A stretch of 64,000 nt of DNA from CBDCWA01 sp965223255 (GCA_965223255.1 CBDCWA010000004.1:1240001-1304000); one strand, 5' to 3'; positions 8,350 to 18,032 are shown, counted from the first letter of the stretch. Numbers and translations: made by a program. Notes: a model not told the origin generated them from the sequence alone.

Positions 8350-9786
8350 TCAGATTTTCATACGGATATATTTCGCTTCGAGATAGTCATGTATCCCCTG
8401 CGCGCCGCCTTCTCGTCCCATACCGCTTTCCTTGACACCGCCGAACGGCGCTTCCGCTGTCGCCAACAGCATCTCGTTGACGCCGACCATGCCGACTTCC
8501 ATATCCTCCGATGCACGCGTTGCCGTACCGAGATCATTGGTGAAGAGATAGCCAGCCAACCCGAACGGCAATGCGTTGGCGCGCGCCATGACATCATCGT
8601 AATCGCTAAAACGCGTCAGCGGTGCGACCGGCCCGAACGGTTCTTCAACCATCACTCGCGCATCATCCGGTACATCTCCAAGAACGGTAGGCTCGAAGAA
8701 ATGCCCACGATTGAACCCGGATGGGGCTTTGCCGCCAGCCAACACCTTCGCCCCCCGCTCAACCGCATCACCGACCAGTTCCTTGATTGTTGCAAGCCCC
8801 CGCGCATTGGCCATCGGCCCCATCTGCACACCATCTTCGGTTCCCGGTCCAAGTTTTATGGCCTTGGCTGCTGCGGCAAAACTTTCTGCAAAAGCCTCAT
8901 AAGTCTTGTCGTGCACATAAAAACGCGACGGCGAAATGCAGACCTGGCCGCAATTTCGGAATTTCGTTGCTGCGCACACCTGCGCTGCCGCGACCGGATC
9001 CGCATCGCCAAATATGATCACGGGCCCGTGCCCGCCGAGTTCCATCGACACCTTTTTGACGCCATCTGCCGCGAGATGCAGAATTTGCTTACCGACCGGC
9101 ACCGACCCTGTGACGGAGACCTTTCGCACGATCGGTGATTTGATGAGGTGTTCTGCGATCAGGCTCGAATTGCCGGTCACCAATTGCACCACACCTCTTG
9201 GGATGCCGGCATCGTGACAGGCTTCAACAAGAAGCGCACACGACCCGGGAGATTCGCCCGCCGGCTTAATGATGATGCTGCACCCCGCTGCGAGCGCTGC
9301 TGCAATCTTTCGCGCCGGCAGAAGTGCCGGGAAATTCCACGCCGAAAACGCGGCCACAACACCCACCGGCTGGTGGATGACCATCAATCGCGATTCCGGG
9401 TTACGCGCTTCTATGGTCTGACCATAAATGCGCTTCGTTTCTTCCGAATACCACTCGAATTGATCAGCAGCAGCGCCCGTCTCACCCTTTGCTTCTGCCA
9501 GCGGCTTGCCGGTCTCAAGTGACATAACGGTGGCGATCGTATCAACGCGCTCTCGAATAAGATCCGCCACGCGGCGCAATTTTTGTGCGCGATCCCAGGT
9601 ACCCGTATTGCGCCAGACAGTGAAACCTGTTGCAGCGCCATTGAGCGCTCGGTCTAAGTCGGCCGGCCCCGCATCGGCAATCGTGCCAATCACGTCTTCA
9701 GTTGCCGGATCCAGCACTTGGCGCGTATTTCCCGACGTTGCCGCCGCCCACTCGCCGTCGATATAAAGATCGAAATTTCGATACAT
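8350..9786 (-). CDS. succinate-semialdehyde / alpha-ketoglutarate-semialdehyde dehydrogenase family
   Basis: 478 residues from the ATG at 9786; a GTG three codons earlier is also possible. Class markers: AFSAWNFP, IIIKPAGESP, VTGSVPVGK, general-base Glu249 in MELGGHGP and nucleophile Cys283 in NCGQVCISPSRF. These belong to the GabD-like branch that oxidises semialdehydes with NAD(P). It sits between the ThDP enzyme and the dehydratase with gaps of about 14 bp, so it probably performs the last oxidation of this pathway. A ketoglutarate semialdehyde is an attractive substrate because of the dehydratase next door, but that is inference. Confidence 0.92.
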   Translation of the reverse strand: MYRNFDLYIDGEWAAATSGNTRQVLDPATEDVIGTIADAGPADLDRALNGAATGFTVWRNTGTWDRAQKLRRVADLIRERVDTIATVMSLETGKPLAEAKGETGAAADQFEWYSEETKRIYGQTIEARNPESRLMVIHQPVGVVAAFSAWNFPALLPARKIAAALAAGCSIIIKPAGESPGSCALLVEACHDAGIPRGVVQLVTGNSSLIAEHLIKSPIVRKVSVTGSVPVGKQILHLAADGVKKVSMELGGHGPVIIFGDADPVAAAQVCAATKFRNCGQVCISPSRFYVHDKTYEAFAESFAAAAKAIKLGPGTEDGVQMGPMANARGLATIKELVGDAVERGAKVLAGGKAPSGFNRGHFFEPTVLGDVPDDARVMVEEPFGPVAPLTRFSDYDDVMARANALPFGLAGYLFTNDLGTATRASEDMEVGMVGVNEMLLATAEAPFGGVKESGMGREGGAQGIHDYLEAKYIRMKI

Positions 9787-9800
9787 GGTCCACACCGCTG

Positions 9801-11684
9801 TTAGATGTTTTGTTGAAGATATCTGTGCTGGACATCATTGACCCAGTTGCCGACATTCCAAGACCCATAGGCGCCCATACCCCCCAGCGGATCATCGCCG
9901 CAATAAACGGGCAGGTGAATGACACTCAGGCCATCGAAGGCAAAAGCCGACTCTAGCGCTGCTTTGAGTTCGGCCGCTGTCGTACCGCCGAACAGCGCGT
10001 TAACTCCGCTCACGGATGCCGCCATCGCGCAATAATCAACCGTAACGCCATCATTGGTCTTAAAGCCATTTTGATATTGTGCATTTTGTAAACCGGTAAT
10101 GGCTGCCATCCGCCGGTTATCGAATATGACCACTGCTCCCTTCACGCCGTGTTCGACGCCGTCGATCAGGATTTGCGGGTTCATCATGAACGAGCCGTCT
10201 CCCGTGAAAGCTACGCCGTACCGCGGCGCATCCGCCATCGCGGACGCGATCAAGGCGGAAACGGCAAAGCCCATATAGGATGCACCGGATTCGGTAAACG
10301 TATCACCGCTCTTATCATCCTCGACAATTTGGAACCCGTTCGCTTGCACATCACCAGCATCGAAAAACTTTGCTGCATCGTTTGCTTTTGCGAAATCAGC
10401 AACGATCTTAATCGCCGCCGGTTGTGTAAGAACCGGCTTTTGCCACACCTCGTCAATCAGTTGGCCGTTAGCATAACGCTCAGCCTTGAATGCCTGCCAA
10501 GCCTCTTTTTGTTCGCGGCACGCCTCCAGCCAGTTGCGCTTTGCATCCAAATTGCCACCTCCGGCACTCGCCAGCACCGCCAACAGACCGTCGATGACCG
10601 CGGTGATATCGCCGCCAAGCCCCGTCGTATTGGCATAATGCGTGAGGTCTGCCAAATCGCCATTAATATTGATCACCGCCTTTGCGTTCGGATACCCGAC
10701 CCCGGAGCAATCAGCCTGACAAACCGCGCGCGTGCCGACGGCGATCAACAACTCCGCCTGCTCCATGGCAAAGTTACCGCAAATCGATCCCTTCGAACCG
10801 CCTACGTGCATGTTTTGAGGATGCGCGTCTTCCAGGACGCCGGTTGACCCCGGCGATTGCACCAGAGCGGCACCACTCGCTTCAGCCAGACGGCGAAGCG
10901 CATCATCATGACCACGCGTCCCGCCACCGGCCTTGATGACGATTTTTTCCGCTGCGCGAATGCGGGAAACCGCCGCGTCGTAATCCGCAGGACAGGCGGG
11001 CGCAAGTTTCGCGAGATCGGGCCGGCCCGGCAATGTCGCAACATTGATAGAGACGCTTTGCGGCTGGGTATTGAGCGGCAAGAGCAAATAGAATGGTCCT
11101 GCCTTGTAGGGATGATTGACGCACAGGCTGCCCCGGCGCATGCACTCGCGCAATGCTTCCGGCGTATGCAGGATATAGGACTGTCCCATCGTTGCCGTCA
11201 GCCGACCAAAGAGCCCTTGCTCCTCTTTGGGAATCTGCTGCATGTTGTAGCCTTCACCGTAAGTCGTCTCATCGCCATAGATATGATAGACGCCAACACC
11301 GTTTGACATAGAGGCTAACGAACCGGCCATCGCTTGCAGCGCACCTGGACCTATTGACGTCACAACGGCAGGCACCTCACCATATTGCCAAGAGAGCGCC
11401 GTCCCAGCGTGTGCCATCTCCACTTCATTGCGGAAGTTGAACGTGCGCGTCACACCTTCTTCTTCATAAACCCGCAGCACTTCACCAAGGTCCGTTGAAC
11501 CGTGACCGAAGATCGCCAAATACTTGCGAACACCCTGTTTCAATAGCGCCAAGACCAAGGCTTCAGACAACGTCGTCTCGATAATGGCGGATAACTTGCC
11601 CTGCGCAACCGCTGCATCAATCCCACCGGCTGATTTGATAGCCTTTGCGCGCGCCCGCACTAGCCGAGATAGTTCCGTCTCCAT
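9801..11684 (-). CDS. ThDP-dependent enzyme of the IolD / acetolactate-synthase superfamily
   Basis: 627 residues. The N-terminal Pyr domain has an IFGHG opening and the activating Glu in FNFRNEVEMAHAG; a central domain follows; the C-terminal PP domain has the GDGSFMMN ... FDN ThDP/Mg motif. Size, IFGHG and the C-terminal GSWNVGNW block resemble IolD, which opens the ring of 3D-trihydroxycyclohexane-1,2-dione, more than acetolactate synthase. It should cleave or decarboxylate a keto or diketo intermediate. It lies in the middle of the operon, 43 bp after the Mo-subunit gene, with GAGGAG before the ATG. The substrate is unassigned. Confidence 0.85.
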   Translation of the reverse strand: METELSRLVRARAKAIKSAGGIDAAVAQGKLSAIIETTLSEALVLALLKQGVRKYLAIFGHGSTDLGEVLRVYEEEGVTRTFNFRNEVEMAHAGTALSWQYGEVPAVVTSIGPGALQAMAGSLASMSNGVGVYHIYGDETTYGEGYNMQQIPKEEQGLFGRLTATMGQSYILHTPEALRECMRRGSLCVNHPYKAGPFYLLLPLNTQPQSVSINVATLPGRPDLAKLAPACPADYDAAVSRIRAAEKIVIKAGGGTRGHDDALRRLAEASGAALVQSPGSTGVLEDAHPQNMHVGGSKGSICGNFAMEQAELLIAVGTRAVCQADCSGVGYPNAKAVININGDLADLTHYANTTGLGGDITAVIDGLLAVLASAGGGNLDAKRNWLEACREQKEAWQAFKAERYANGQLIDEVWQKPVLTQPAAIKIVADFAKANDAAKFFDAGDVQANGFQIVEDDKSGDTFTESGASYMGFAVSALIASAMADAPRYGVAFTGDGSFMMNPQILIDGVEHGVKGAVVIFDNRRMAAITGLQNAQYQNGFKTNDGVTVDYCAMAASVSGVNALFGGTTAAELKAALESAFAFDGLSVIHLPVYCGDDPLGGMGAYGSWNVGNWVNDVQHRYLQQNI

Positions 11685-11726
11685 TGAGCTCCTCGATACG
11701 CTGCAATCCGTTTGCGTAAATAAGAC

Positions 11727-12752
11727 CTAACAGACAACCTGCGATGGCTCAGCGACGGTTGCCGTGGCACTTTGCTGAGCCGCAAGTGCTTCAATAATCT
11801 TGTCCGGTGTGGCCGGCAAAGATGTGATCCTGACACCGATGGCATCATAGATCGCATTCATGATCGCCGGTGCCGTTGGCACAAGTGCCGGCTCACCAAT
11901 CCCTTTCACACCGAGCGGACCGATCGGATCGGGATCTTCGACAATGACAGATGTAATCTCCGGAATATCGAGGGCTGTTGGCAGGATATACTTTGCAAAG
12001 CCATGCGTCGTCGTATGTCCCTCTTCAAGCTTATAGTCTTCCATCAATGCTTGTCCGAGCCCCTGTACGATGCCACCCTCAATCTGGCCCTCGACGCCAC
12101 GCGGATTAACCGCCCGTCCGACATCATGCACGGCCCACATTCCGAGCACCTGTACTTCACCGGTCACCGTATCAACTTCGACCTCCGCCACCTGTGTACC
12201 GAACACATAGGCCTGCCAGGGGCTGCCGGAGCCATCCTCGGGGTCAAGCCCGGTACCATGCGCTGTGAAGGATCCGGAACCAACCGGGACGACACCGCGC
12301 CTTTTGCAGATATCGACCGCCTCCTCCATAGTCATTTTGAGATTGGTGCCGTCCGCCCAGATCTCACCATCGAAAGCGACAAGGCAATCTTCCCCCACAC
12401 CCCAGAAATCTGCGATTTCCCTATCCAATTTGGCACGCGCATCTCGGCAGGCAAGCGCCACCGAATTGCCAATCATGTAGGTTTGCCGTGTCGCACCCGC
12501 ATGCGCTGCCTCTGGAGATCGCGCTGTATCATTGTCACCAAGCGTCACTTGCTCTGGCTTGACGCCGAGTTCCTCGGCTGCGACCTGACATAATAGAGTA
12601 AGGATGCCCTCACCGATTTCCGTTACGCCTGTCACGACCTTTGCCGTGCCCCCGTCATCGATTTCGACCCAGGCGCCGGCGCGATCGATCGTTGCCGTAC
12701 GTGCAATGCCATACCAAGAGGCGGCCATACCGCGACCGCGCTTTTTCGTCAT
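11727..12752 (-). CDS. molybdenum hydroxylase large subunit, C-terminal half (separate gene)
   Basis: 341 residues corresponding only to the second half of a xanthine dehydrogenase/aldehyde oxidase Mo subunit: it begins at the RGRGMAASWYG block, has VTEIGEGILT, a VHDVGRAVNP cofactor loop and the catalytic Glu287 in GIGEPALVP. The first half is encoded just upstream and the two overlap as TGATG (stop 12754-12752, start 12752-12750). A strong AGGAGG lies about seven bases before the ATG, so independent initiation is well supported. Together the halves add up to a normal large subunit of about 800 residues. Either a real split subunit or a frame change in a once-fused gene. Confidence 0.85.
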   Translation of the reverse strand: MTKKRGRGMAASWYGIARTATIDRAGAWVEIDDGGTAKVVTGVTEIGEGILTLLCQVAAEELGVKPEQVTLGDNDTARSPEAAHAGATRQTYMIGNSVALACRDARAKLDREIADFWGVGEDCLVAFDGEIWADGTNLKMTMEEAVDICKRRGVVPVGSGSFTAHGTGLDPEDGSGSPWQAYVFGTQVAEVEVDTVTGEVQVLGMWAVHDVGRAVNPRGVEGQIEGGIVQGLGQALMEDYKLEEGHTTTHGFAKYILPTALDIPEITSVIVEDPDPIGPLGVKGIGEPALVPTAPAIMNAIYDAIGVRITSLPATPDKIIEALAAQQSATATVAEPSQVVC

Positions 12753-14632
12753 CACGCCACCTCCTCTTGGTCTGCAACAGATTGCCTGCGAATCCGCGCC
12801 CCAAGCGTACAGGGCTGCCGGGTCCCTGGCCCGCCAAGGTCTTGGCGCACACCACCGCGCACCCTCGGCGCACCCGCCTCCCATCGCGCCACACGTTCAG
12901 CCTCATCCAGCACCCGCCCCATCGACACGGAACCAAGCTTTTGCTTGGTATGCGTCACCGCGCCATCACGCATCATGTTTACGCGCCGAATCTCAAACGG
13001 ATCGAGCCCGAGTTTTTCCGCAGCAATATCCAAATGCGATTCGGTAGCAAACTGGGCCTGCATGGCCCCGAACGTTCTAAACGCCCCCGACGGGGTGTTA
13101 TTCGTATAAACCCCGATCGTATCGATCGACACATTCGCAATGTCATATGGCCCGCAGGACAAGATCGCGGCCTTACGCATAACGCCCTCTGTCGACATGC
13201 CGTAAGCACCGCCATCGGAAATCATCTTGAAGGCCACGGCCGTAATGCGACCATCCTTCTTGAGTCCCATCTTGTAGGTGATGCGTGCGGGATGGCGTTT
13301 AGCCGTCGAGATGATCGATTCTTCCCGGGTAAAGATGAGGCGGACGGGCGCCCCCGTCTTCATCGCAGCCAGCGCCAACATACCCTGATAGATCATGTCT
13401 TCCTTGCCGCCGAAGCCGCCGCCAACCGGGCTCATAATGAACCGCACTTTTTGGATTGGCTGGGCAATAATCTTTGCCAGCATATGGCGATGATGCGTGA
13501 TGTTCTGGCTCGGCGAAATGACGGTCACCACATCATCGTGATCGACATAAGCGATACCTGCTTCTGGTTCGAGGTACGCGTGTTCGACCTGTTGTGTTGA
13601 ATAGGTCTCCTCCACGATCAGGTCCGCTTCACCAAACCCGGCTTCGACATCGCCTTTGCGAATAGGAATGTGCTTAACGATGTTGTCGGGCGCATACTCA
13701 TGCAGCACCGGCACACCCTCACCAAGCGCCTCTTCCGGATCGAACAACGCTGGCAGCACTTCGTAATCAATCTTGATCAATTCAAGCGCCTGCTTGGCGA
13801 TCAAAACGCTGTCAGCAGCAACAGCGGCAATTGCTTCGCCAACGTAGCGCACTTTGCCTCGCGCCATGATGGGTTGATCATGCACAAAGACCCCAAAGTT
13901 GTCTTCCCCTGGCACATCATCGGCTGTGATCACGCATGCCACGCCGTCGAGCGCTTCCGCAGCGCTGGTATCAATGGAAATGATCCGCGCATGCGCATAC
14001 GGGCTCCGTAAGACCTGCATATGCAGCATGCCTGGCATCATCATATCGCCTGCATACCGCAGGCGGCCGGTTACTTTGCTCGGTGCATCGAGCCGCCGCA
14101 CATTGGAACCGATATAAGACTCGCCGACATCTGTTTCCTCAAGCACCTCCGGCGACAACCGCCCTGCCATCACATCGCGTGCAATACCAACTGCTTCAAA
14201 AATCTTGGAATACCCCGTGCAGCGGCAGATATTACCGCCGAGCCTTTCCTTTATCTCCTCGATATCCGCATCCGGGTTTTGGCGTAGTGCTGAGGTGGCA
14301 GCCATTACCATGCCGGGAATACAATAGCCGCACTGGCTGGCACCGGTTTTGTGAAACGCCTTTTGTATGGCGGTCATTCCGCTGGCACCGGCCAATCCTT
14401 CGATCGTCTCAATCTCTGCACCATCTGCCTTGGCGACTGGCATCAGGCAGGATTTGACCAGCTTGCCATCCACGAATACCGAGCAGGTCCCGCACTCTCC
14501 GGCGCCGCATCCCTCTTTGGTACCGGTCAGATTTATTGCCTCGCGCAGGTAATCCAAGAGGCGCATATGGACGCCGGCCGCTCGCGTGACCGTTCGCCCA
14601 TTCACCGTCATTCTGACATTCAAATCAGACAT
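12752..14632 (-). CDS. molybdenum hydroxylase: [2Fe-2S] domain fused to N-terminal half of Mo subunit
   Basis: 626 residues. Residues 1-160 are a CoxS-type iron-sulfur subunit with Cys 42/47/50/62 for the plant-type cluster and Cys 101/104/136/138 for the second cluster. From about residue 175 the Mo-binding subunit begins (RRLDAPSKVTGRLRYAGD) and runs to GAFRTFGAMQAQF, where the family usually has GAFRGFG. The reading frame ends in a low-complexity tail of about 40 residues at the coupled start of the C-terminal half. It should pass electrons from the Mo site via Fe-S to the FAD subunit. The start overlaps the FAD-subunit stop by eight bases and has AAGGAG before it. Confidence 0.88.
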   Translation of the reverse strand: MSDLNVRMTVNGRTVTRAAGVHMRLLDYLREAINLTGTKEGCGAGECGTCSVFVDGKLVKSCLMPVAKADGAEIETIEGLAGASGMTAIQKAFHKTGASQCGYCIPGMVMAATSALRQNPDADIEEIKERLGGNICRCTGYSKIFEAVGIARDVMAGRLSPEVLEETDVGESYIGSNVRRLDAPSKVTGRLRYAGDMMMPGMLHMQVLRSPYAHARIISIDTSAAEALDGVACVITADDVPGEDNFGVFVHDQPIMARGKVRYVGEAIAAVAADSVLIAKQALELIKIDYEVLPALFDPEEALGEGVPVLHEYAPDNIVKHIPIRKGDVEAGFGEADLIVEETYSTQQVEHAYLEPEAGIAYVDHDDVVTVISPSQNITHHRHMLAKIIAQPIQKVRFIMSPVGGGFGGKEDMIYQGMLALAAMKTGAPVRLIFTREESIISTAKRHPARITYKMGLKKDGRITAVAFKMISDGGAYGMSTEGVMRKAAILSCGPYDIANVSIDTIGVYTNNTPSGAFRTFGAMQAQFATESHLDIAAEKLGLDPFEIRRVNMMRDGAVTHTKQKLGSVSMGRVLDEAERVARWEAGAPRVRGGVRQDLGGPGTRQPCTLGARIRRQSVADQEEVA

Positions 14633-15542
14633 GAGCCTTCTCCTTGAGCGAAGTCTCTCCAACTTTGATTCCGACATCGGCCAGTGCGTCCTGTAACGCA
14701 CGAATAATAAAGCCCGCCGCCACGATCTTGCGGTAGCCCTGACGCGATCTGGATTGCACCAACCCATCCGTCATCTCACCGGCAGCGCTGAGCGTCTCGA
14801 AAGATATCGCCCTGCCCTTCAAAAACGCTTCGATTTCACGCAACCGCATTGGCACAGGCCCCGTCCCGCCCATCGCCAGACGAACATCTTCGAACACCGA
14901 CTGGTCCTCGGACGGCTTGACCAACGCGGTCGTACACACCACTGAAATCACCAACGAACGCCGTAGTCCGACTTTCTCAAATGATCCGCCATACCCCAGC
15001 ATGGAATCGCAGACCACCGCCGTTACAATCTCGCCGGCCTGCAGCGCCGTCATTCCGGGCCCGGTAATAAAGTCCTCAACCGCAAGAGTATGCCGAACAA
15101 TTCTTCCATCGACGAGCTTCGCGATCTCCACTTCACCGTTCATTGCAACCACCGGTGGCGTTCCATCAGCAGCAGGTGAAGCATTGACGAGATTACCGGC
15201 AAGTGTCGCCTGCTCCCGAATCTGATCATCTGCAAACCATATCGCGCAATAAGGCATGCACGGCATGTGCCGGCGCAGCTCGCCATCAGTCAGAAATCTT
15301 TGATAGACAATATTGGCGCCAAGCCGCACCCGTCCGCCTGTGAGTTCATACTGATTAAATTCACCGATACGCGATACATCGATCAATTGCGGCACATGCA
15401 CATCACCGGCCCGGCCCTCACGCGCCCAGGGTAGAAGGTCCGTGGCGCCGGCGACAATGCGGCTGCCATCAGGCGCACTGGCCCACAACGCTAATGCTTC
15501 CTTGAGTGTTGTAGGCATGAAGTATGAGTCGCAATTCAACAT
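14625..15542 (-). CDS. molybdenum hydroxylase FAD-binding subunit (CoxM/CutM family)
   Basis: 305 residues. FAD motifs are VAGATDLLP near residue 31 and TLAGNLVNASPAADGTPP near residue 115, both standard for the middle subunit of aldehyde oxidase/xanthine dehydrogenase complexes. The C-terminal CO-dehydrogenase-flavoprotein domain follows. It should take electrons from the Fe-S domain encoded next and hand them to an acceptor. The stop overlaps the next gene by eight bases, indicating translational coupling, and the start is 33 bp after the alcohol dehydrogenase stop. The complex probably oxidises an aldehyde or hydroxylates a ring carbon; substrate unknown. Confidence 0.92.
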   Translation of the reverse strand: MLNCDSYFMPTTLKEALALWASAPDGSRIVAGATDLLPWAREGRAGDVHVPQLIDVSRIGEFNQYELTGGRVRLGANIVYQRFLTDGELRRHMPCMPYCAIWFADDQIREQATLAGNLVNASPAADGTPPVVAMNGEVEIAKLVDGRIVRHTLAVEDFITGPGMTALQAGEIVTAVVCDSMLGYGGSFEKVGLRRSLVISVVCTTALVKPSEDQSVFEDVRLAMGGTGPVPMRLREIEAFLKGRAISFETLSAAGEMTDGLVQSRSRQGYRKIVAAGFIIRALQDALADVGIKVGETSLKEKAHV

Positions 15543-15575
15543 TGCGAGAGATCTCCAGATACCCAGTGCTGCACG

Positions 15576-16742
15576 CTATTCAGCAGCTACTATGTTTTCG
15601 GCTGCGTGTTTATTCTTGACCACGACTTTAATGGCGTCTTCGACCCGCTCTTTCGCATACCGCAGCGCTTCTTCCAGATCATCCATATCGAACGTGTGCG
15701 TATGGATCAGGGTCGAATCGAACCGCTTCTGCCGCATAAAGGCTTCGGCGCGGTGGGTTGCCGATTTGCCCTCACCCCGGATGCCATAGATGTAGATGTT
15801 GTTGCGCACCAGATAGGCGACATCGACCGGCACCTCGCCATGCGGAAACGCAGCCAAGCATATTTTGCCGCCGCGATTGACCATACGTGCCGCCTCATTG
15901 AGCGCATTTGGTGCCGCCGAGCACTCAAGGACGTAATCGACCCCCTTGCCGCCGTTCAATTCTTTGACCTTCTCGACAACGTCATCCACCTCGCGGACAT
16001 TGACGACATGATCCGCACCAAGCTTCTTGCCGATTTCGAGCCTATTATTGCGCGTGCCGGTCAAGATAACTGGTTGCGCGCCCATGGCCTTCGCGACCGC
16101 AACACCCAATAGCCCAATCGGTCCAGGCCCGGTGATAACAACACTCTCGCCGGCCACCAGGCCGCCGAGCTCTGTCAATCCATACATTGCCGTACCGGCT
16201 GTGACGACCAATGTCGCCTCTTCATCCGACATCCCATCGTCGACATGAATAAGCGTGTTGATGTTGTTGACCTGATATTCGCAAAACCCACCGTCTGTCG
16301 TAAACCCGTTGGCCCGGTGCCCTTTGTTCACGTCGCCATAATTCTTACCGTAGTTGTGGCAAGACGTGTACATACCCTCACGGCACCGCTTGCACTGCCC
16401 GCACCCATTGTGGATTTCGACTGTCACGCGATCGCCGATGCCATACTCATCGACACCAGGCCCTAGAGCGACGACCGTGCCCATGTATTCATGACCTGGC
16501 GTAAAATTCTTGTTGTATGGATCGCCGCCATGAATTTCGGCAGGCGGACCATTGTAGATAATCTCCAAATCCGTCGCACAGATTGCCACCGCATCAATGC
16601 GCACAAGCACCTCGGCCTGCTCTGGCACCGGCACATCCTTTTCGCCGAGGCTCAATTCTCCAGGCCCCCCGAGCACCCAGGCTTTCATCTTATCCGGGAT
16701 GGGAAATTTTGGATCCACCGTGACAGTATTGGGCATCGTCAT
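15576..16742 (-). CDS. zinc-dependent alcohol dehydrogenase (MDR family)
   Basis: 388 residues. Catalytic zinc ligands appear as Cys55 (ICATD) and His84-Glu85 (GHEYMG); the structural zinc site is Cys114, 117, 120 and 128. The NAD-binding GPGPIGLLG motif lies around residue 205. It should oxidise a secondary alcohol or polyol with NAD+. It is the first enzyme gene after the IclR regulator on the same strand and leads into the Mo-hydroxylase genes, so it probably performs the first oxidation of the pathway. Relatives include sorbitol, threonine and L-idonate dehydrogenases; no specific substrate can be set. Confidence 0.92.
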   Translation of the reverse strand: MTMPNTVTVDPKFPIPDKMKAWVLGGPGELSLGEKDVPVPEQAEVLVRIDAVAICATDLEIIYNGPPAEIHGGDPYNKNFTPGHEYMGTVVALGPGVDEYGIGDRVTVEIHNGCGQCKRCREGMYTSCHNYGKNYGDVNKGHRANGFTTDGGFCEYQVNNINTLIHVDDGMSDEEATLVVTAGTAMYGLTELGGLVAGESVVITGPGPIGLLGVAVAKAMGAQPVILTGTRNNRLEIGKKLGADHVVNVREVDDVVEKVKELNGGKGVDYVLECSAAPNALNEAARMVNRGGKICLAAFPHGEVPVDVAYLVRNNIYIYGIRGEGKSATHRAEAFMRQKRFDSTLIHTHTFDMDDLEEALRYAKERVEDAIKVVVKNKHAAENIVAAE

Positions 16743-16819
16743 GCGACTATCTCCTCATGCGTCCAGCAATGCGTTGTATAAATCCTAATGGTCCTACTAA
16801 GTCGCCAATCGATGCGAAC

Positions 16820-17674
16820 CTAAAGGCAAACCTCGCTCGGCCCCCCGAGGCGTTCCGAAATTGCAACCGCGGATTGCCGAACACCGGCCTTGATGTCATC
16901 GAGATACGCCGTGCGCGCCCGCATCTTCGGCACTGAACAGCTTATGGATCCTATTACGGCTCCCTTGTGATCGCGGATCGCTGAACCGATACACACAACG
17001 TCTTTCTGAAATTCTTCCTTGTCGACGGCATAACCATTGCGGCGAACATGGCGCAGCTCTTCGATCAGTTGGTCTACATCGACGATGGTTGCCTCTGTAA
17101 ACGGTGTGAGCCCCTTTTCCGCAATGATGCGCGCAATCTCCGGTTCGGGCAGCCACGCCAAAATAGCTTTACCCGTCGCCGTCGCATGTGCCGCGTTGGT
17201 CTTGCCTGGCGTGGTTATTGCCACGCCCACCGGCAAGCGACTTTCAAGCATCGTCAAAGTCACCAAGTCATAGCCTTGCATGGTGGCCAAATGCACACTT
17301 TCCATCGTCGCGAGATTGAGCTGACGCAGCTCCGGCATCGCAAACTCGACCAAATCGAATTGACGTGTACGGATGGTGGAGAGTTCAAGAATTCTGTTGC
17401 CGAGATAATAACTGCGGCCTTTCGGATTTTGCCCGACATAGCCATGTGCAGCCAAGGTCGACAGCAGGTGATGGCACGTTGAAATATTGAGCCCGGCCTG
17501 ACGCGAAATATCTCCAAGCGCCAATTCGCCATCGGCATTTGCCAAAACGTCCAGAATAAATAGCGCGCGGTCGACCGATTGAATGGTGCGCCGCGGGCGC
17601 GAGGTTTCCCGTCCCGGCCCCAATTGTTTCTGGTCGCCTGCACGATCTGCAGCGAGATCAATATCCTCAGCCAT
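16820..17674 (-). CDS. IclR-family transcriptional regulator
   Basis: 284 residues from the ATG at 17674; the frame continues upstream to a TTG but has no better site. An N-terminal winged helix-turn-helix is seen (SVDRALFILDVLA ... GDISRQAGLNISTCHHLL), followed by the IclR effector domain with ATATGKAILAWLP and YAVDKEEFQKDVVCIGSAIRD, including the Cys-Gly pair. It is placed upstream of the alcohol dehydrogenase-to-dehydratase operon and divergent from a TctC receptor gene, so it probably controls both in response to a pathway metabolite. Confidence 0.93.
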   Translation of the reverse strand: MAEDIDLAADRAGDQKQLGPGRETSRPRRTIQSVDRALFILDVLANADGELALGDISRQAGLNISTCHHLLSTLAAHGYVGQNPKGRSYYLGNRILELSTIRTRQFDLVEFAMPELRQLNLATMESVHLATMQGYDLVTLTMLESRLPVGVAITTPGKTNAAHATATGKAILAWLPEPEIARIIAEKGLTPFTEATIVDVDQLIEELRHVRRNGYAVDKEEFQKDVVCIGSAIRDHKGAVIGSISCSVPKMRARTAYLDDIKAGVRQSAVAISERLGGPSEVCL

Positions 17675-18032
17675 CGTCTCTTGGTCGCACTCACATTTAA
17701 CCGGCTCCGCCAACGTGTCGTTGGCGCCTAAGACTAACAACAGCCCAAAACGTGGGCTTATGTCAAATATTTTTTACAATGCAAAATATGTTTTCATAAT
17801 ATCAAATTTCAGTCCCTGATGAACACGCCCCAAAAGGCATTAAATTTTCTCGACCACGCAGCGCGAGGGCGTCGTACCCAAAACAGCCGACAACGTCAGC
17901 AAAACGTCCATCGCTGATGTCTCGACTGCCGACTTGCTTGATCTAGCCATTCCAAACTGCCACGGTATCGCCTGGTGCCCGAAAATCATCGATTTCGCAC
18001 AGCCCATCGGCACCTGAGACGGAGGAAATCAT
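17675..18032. promoter_or_regulatory. divergent regulatory region, iclR / tctC receptor
   Basis: 358 bp without a gene. A sharply AT-rich block at about 17757-17815 contains the inverted repeat ATATTTT-N9-AAAATAT (17767-17789), a reasonable candidate operator for the adjacent IclR protein and the divergent promoters. The rest shows no recognisable element apart from GGAGGAAAT just before the receptor ATG. Confidence 0.45.

Noticed and set aside
12641..13600. 319-codon plus-strand frame over the Mo-subunit genes
   Set aside because: Antisense to a well-recognised Mo-hydroxylase; rich in Arg/His and Pro, as typical of shadow frames.
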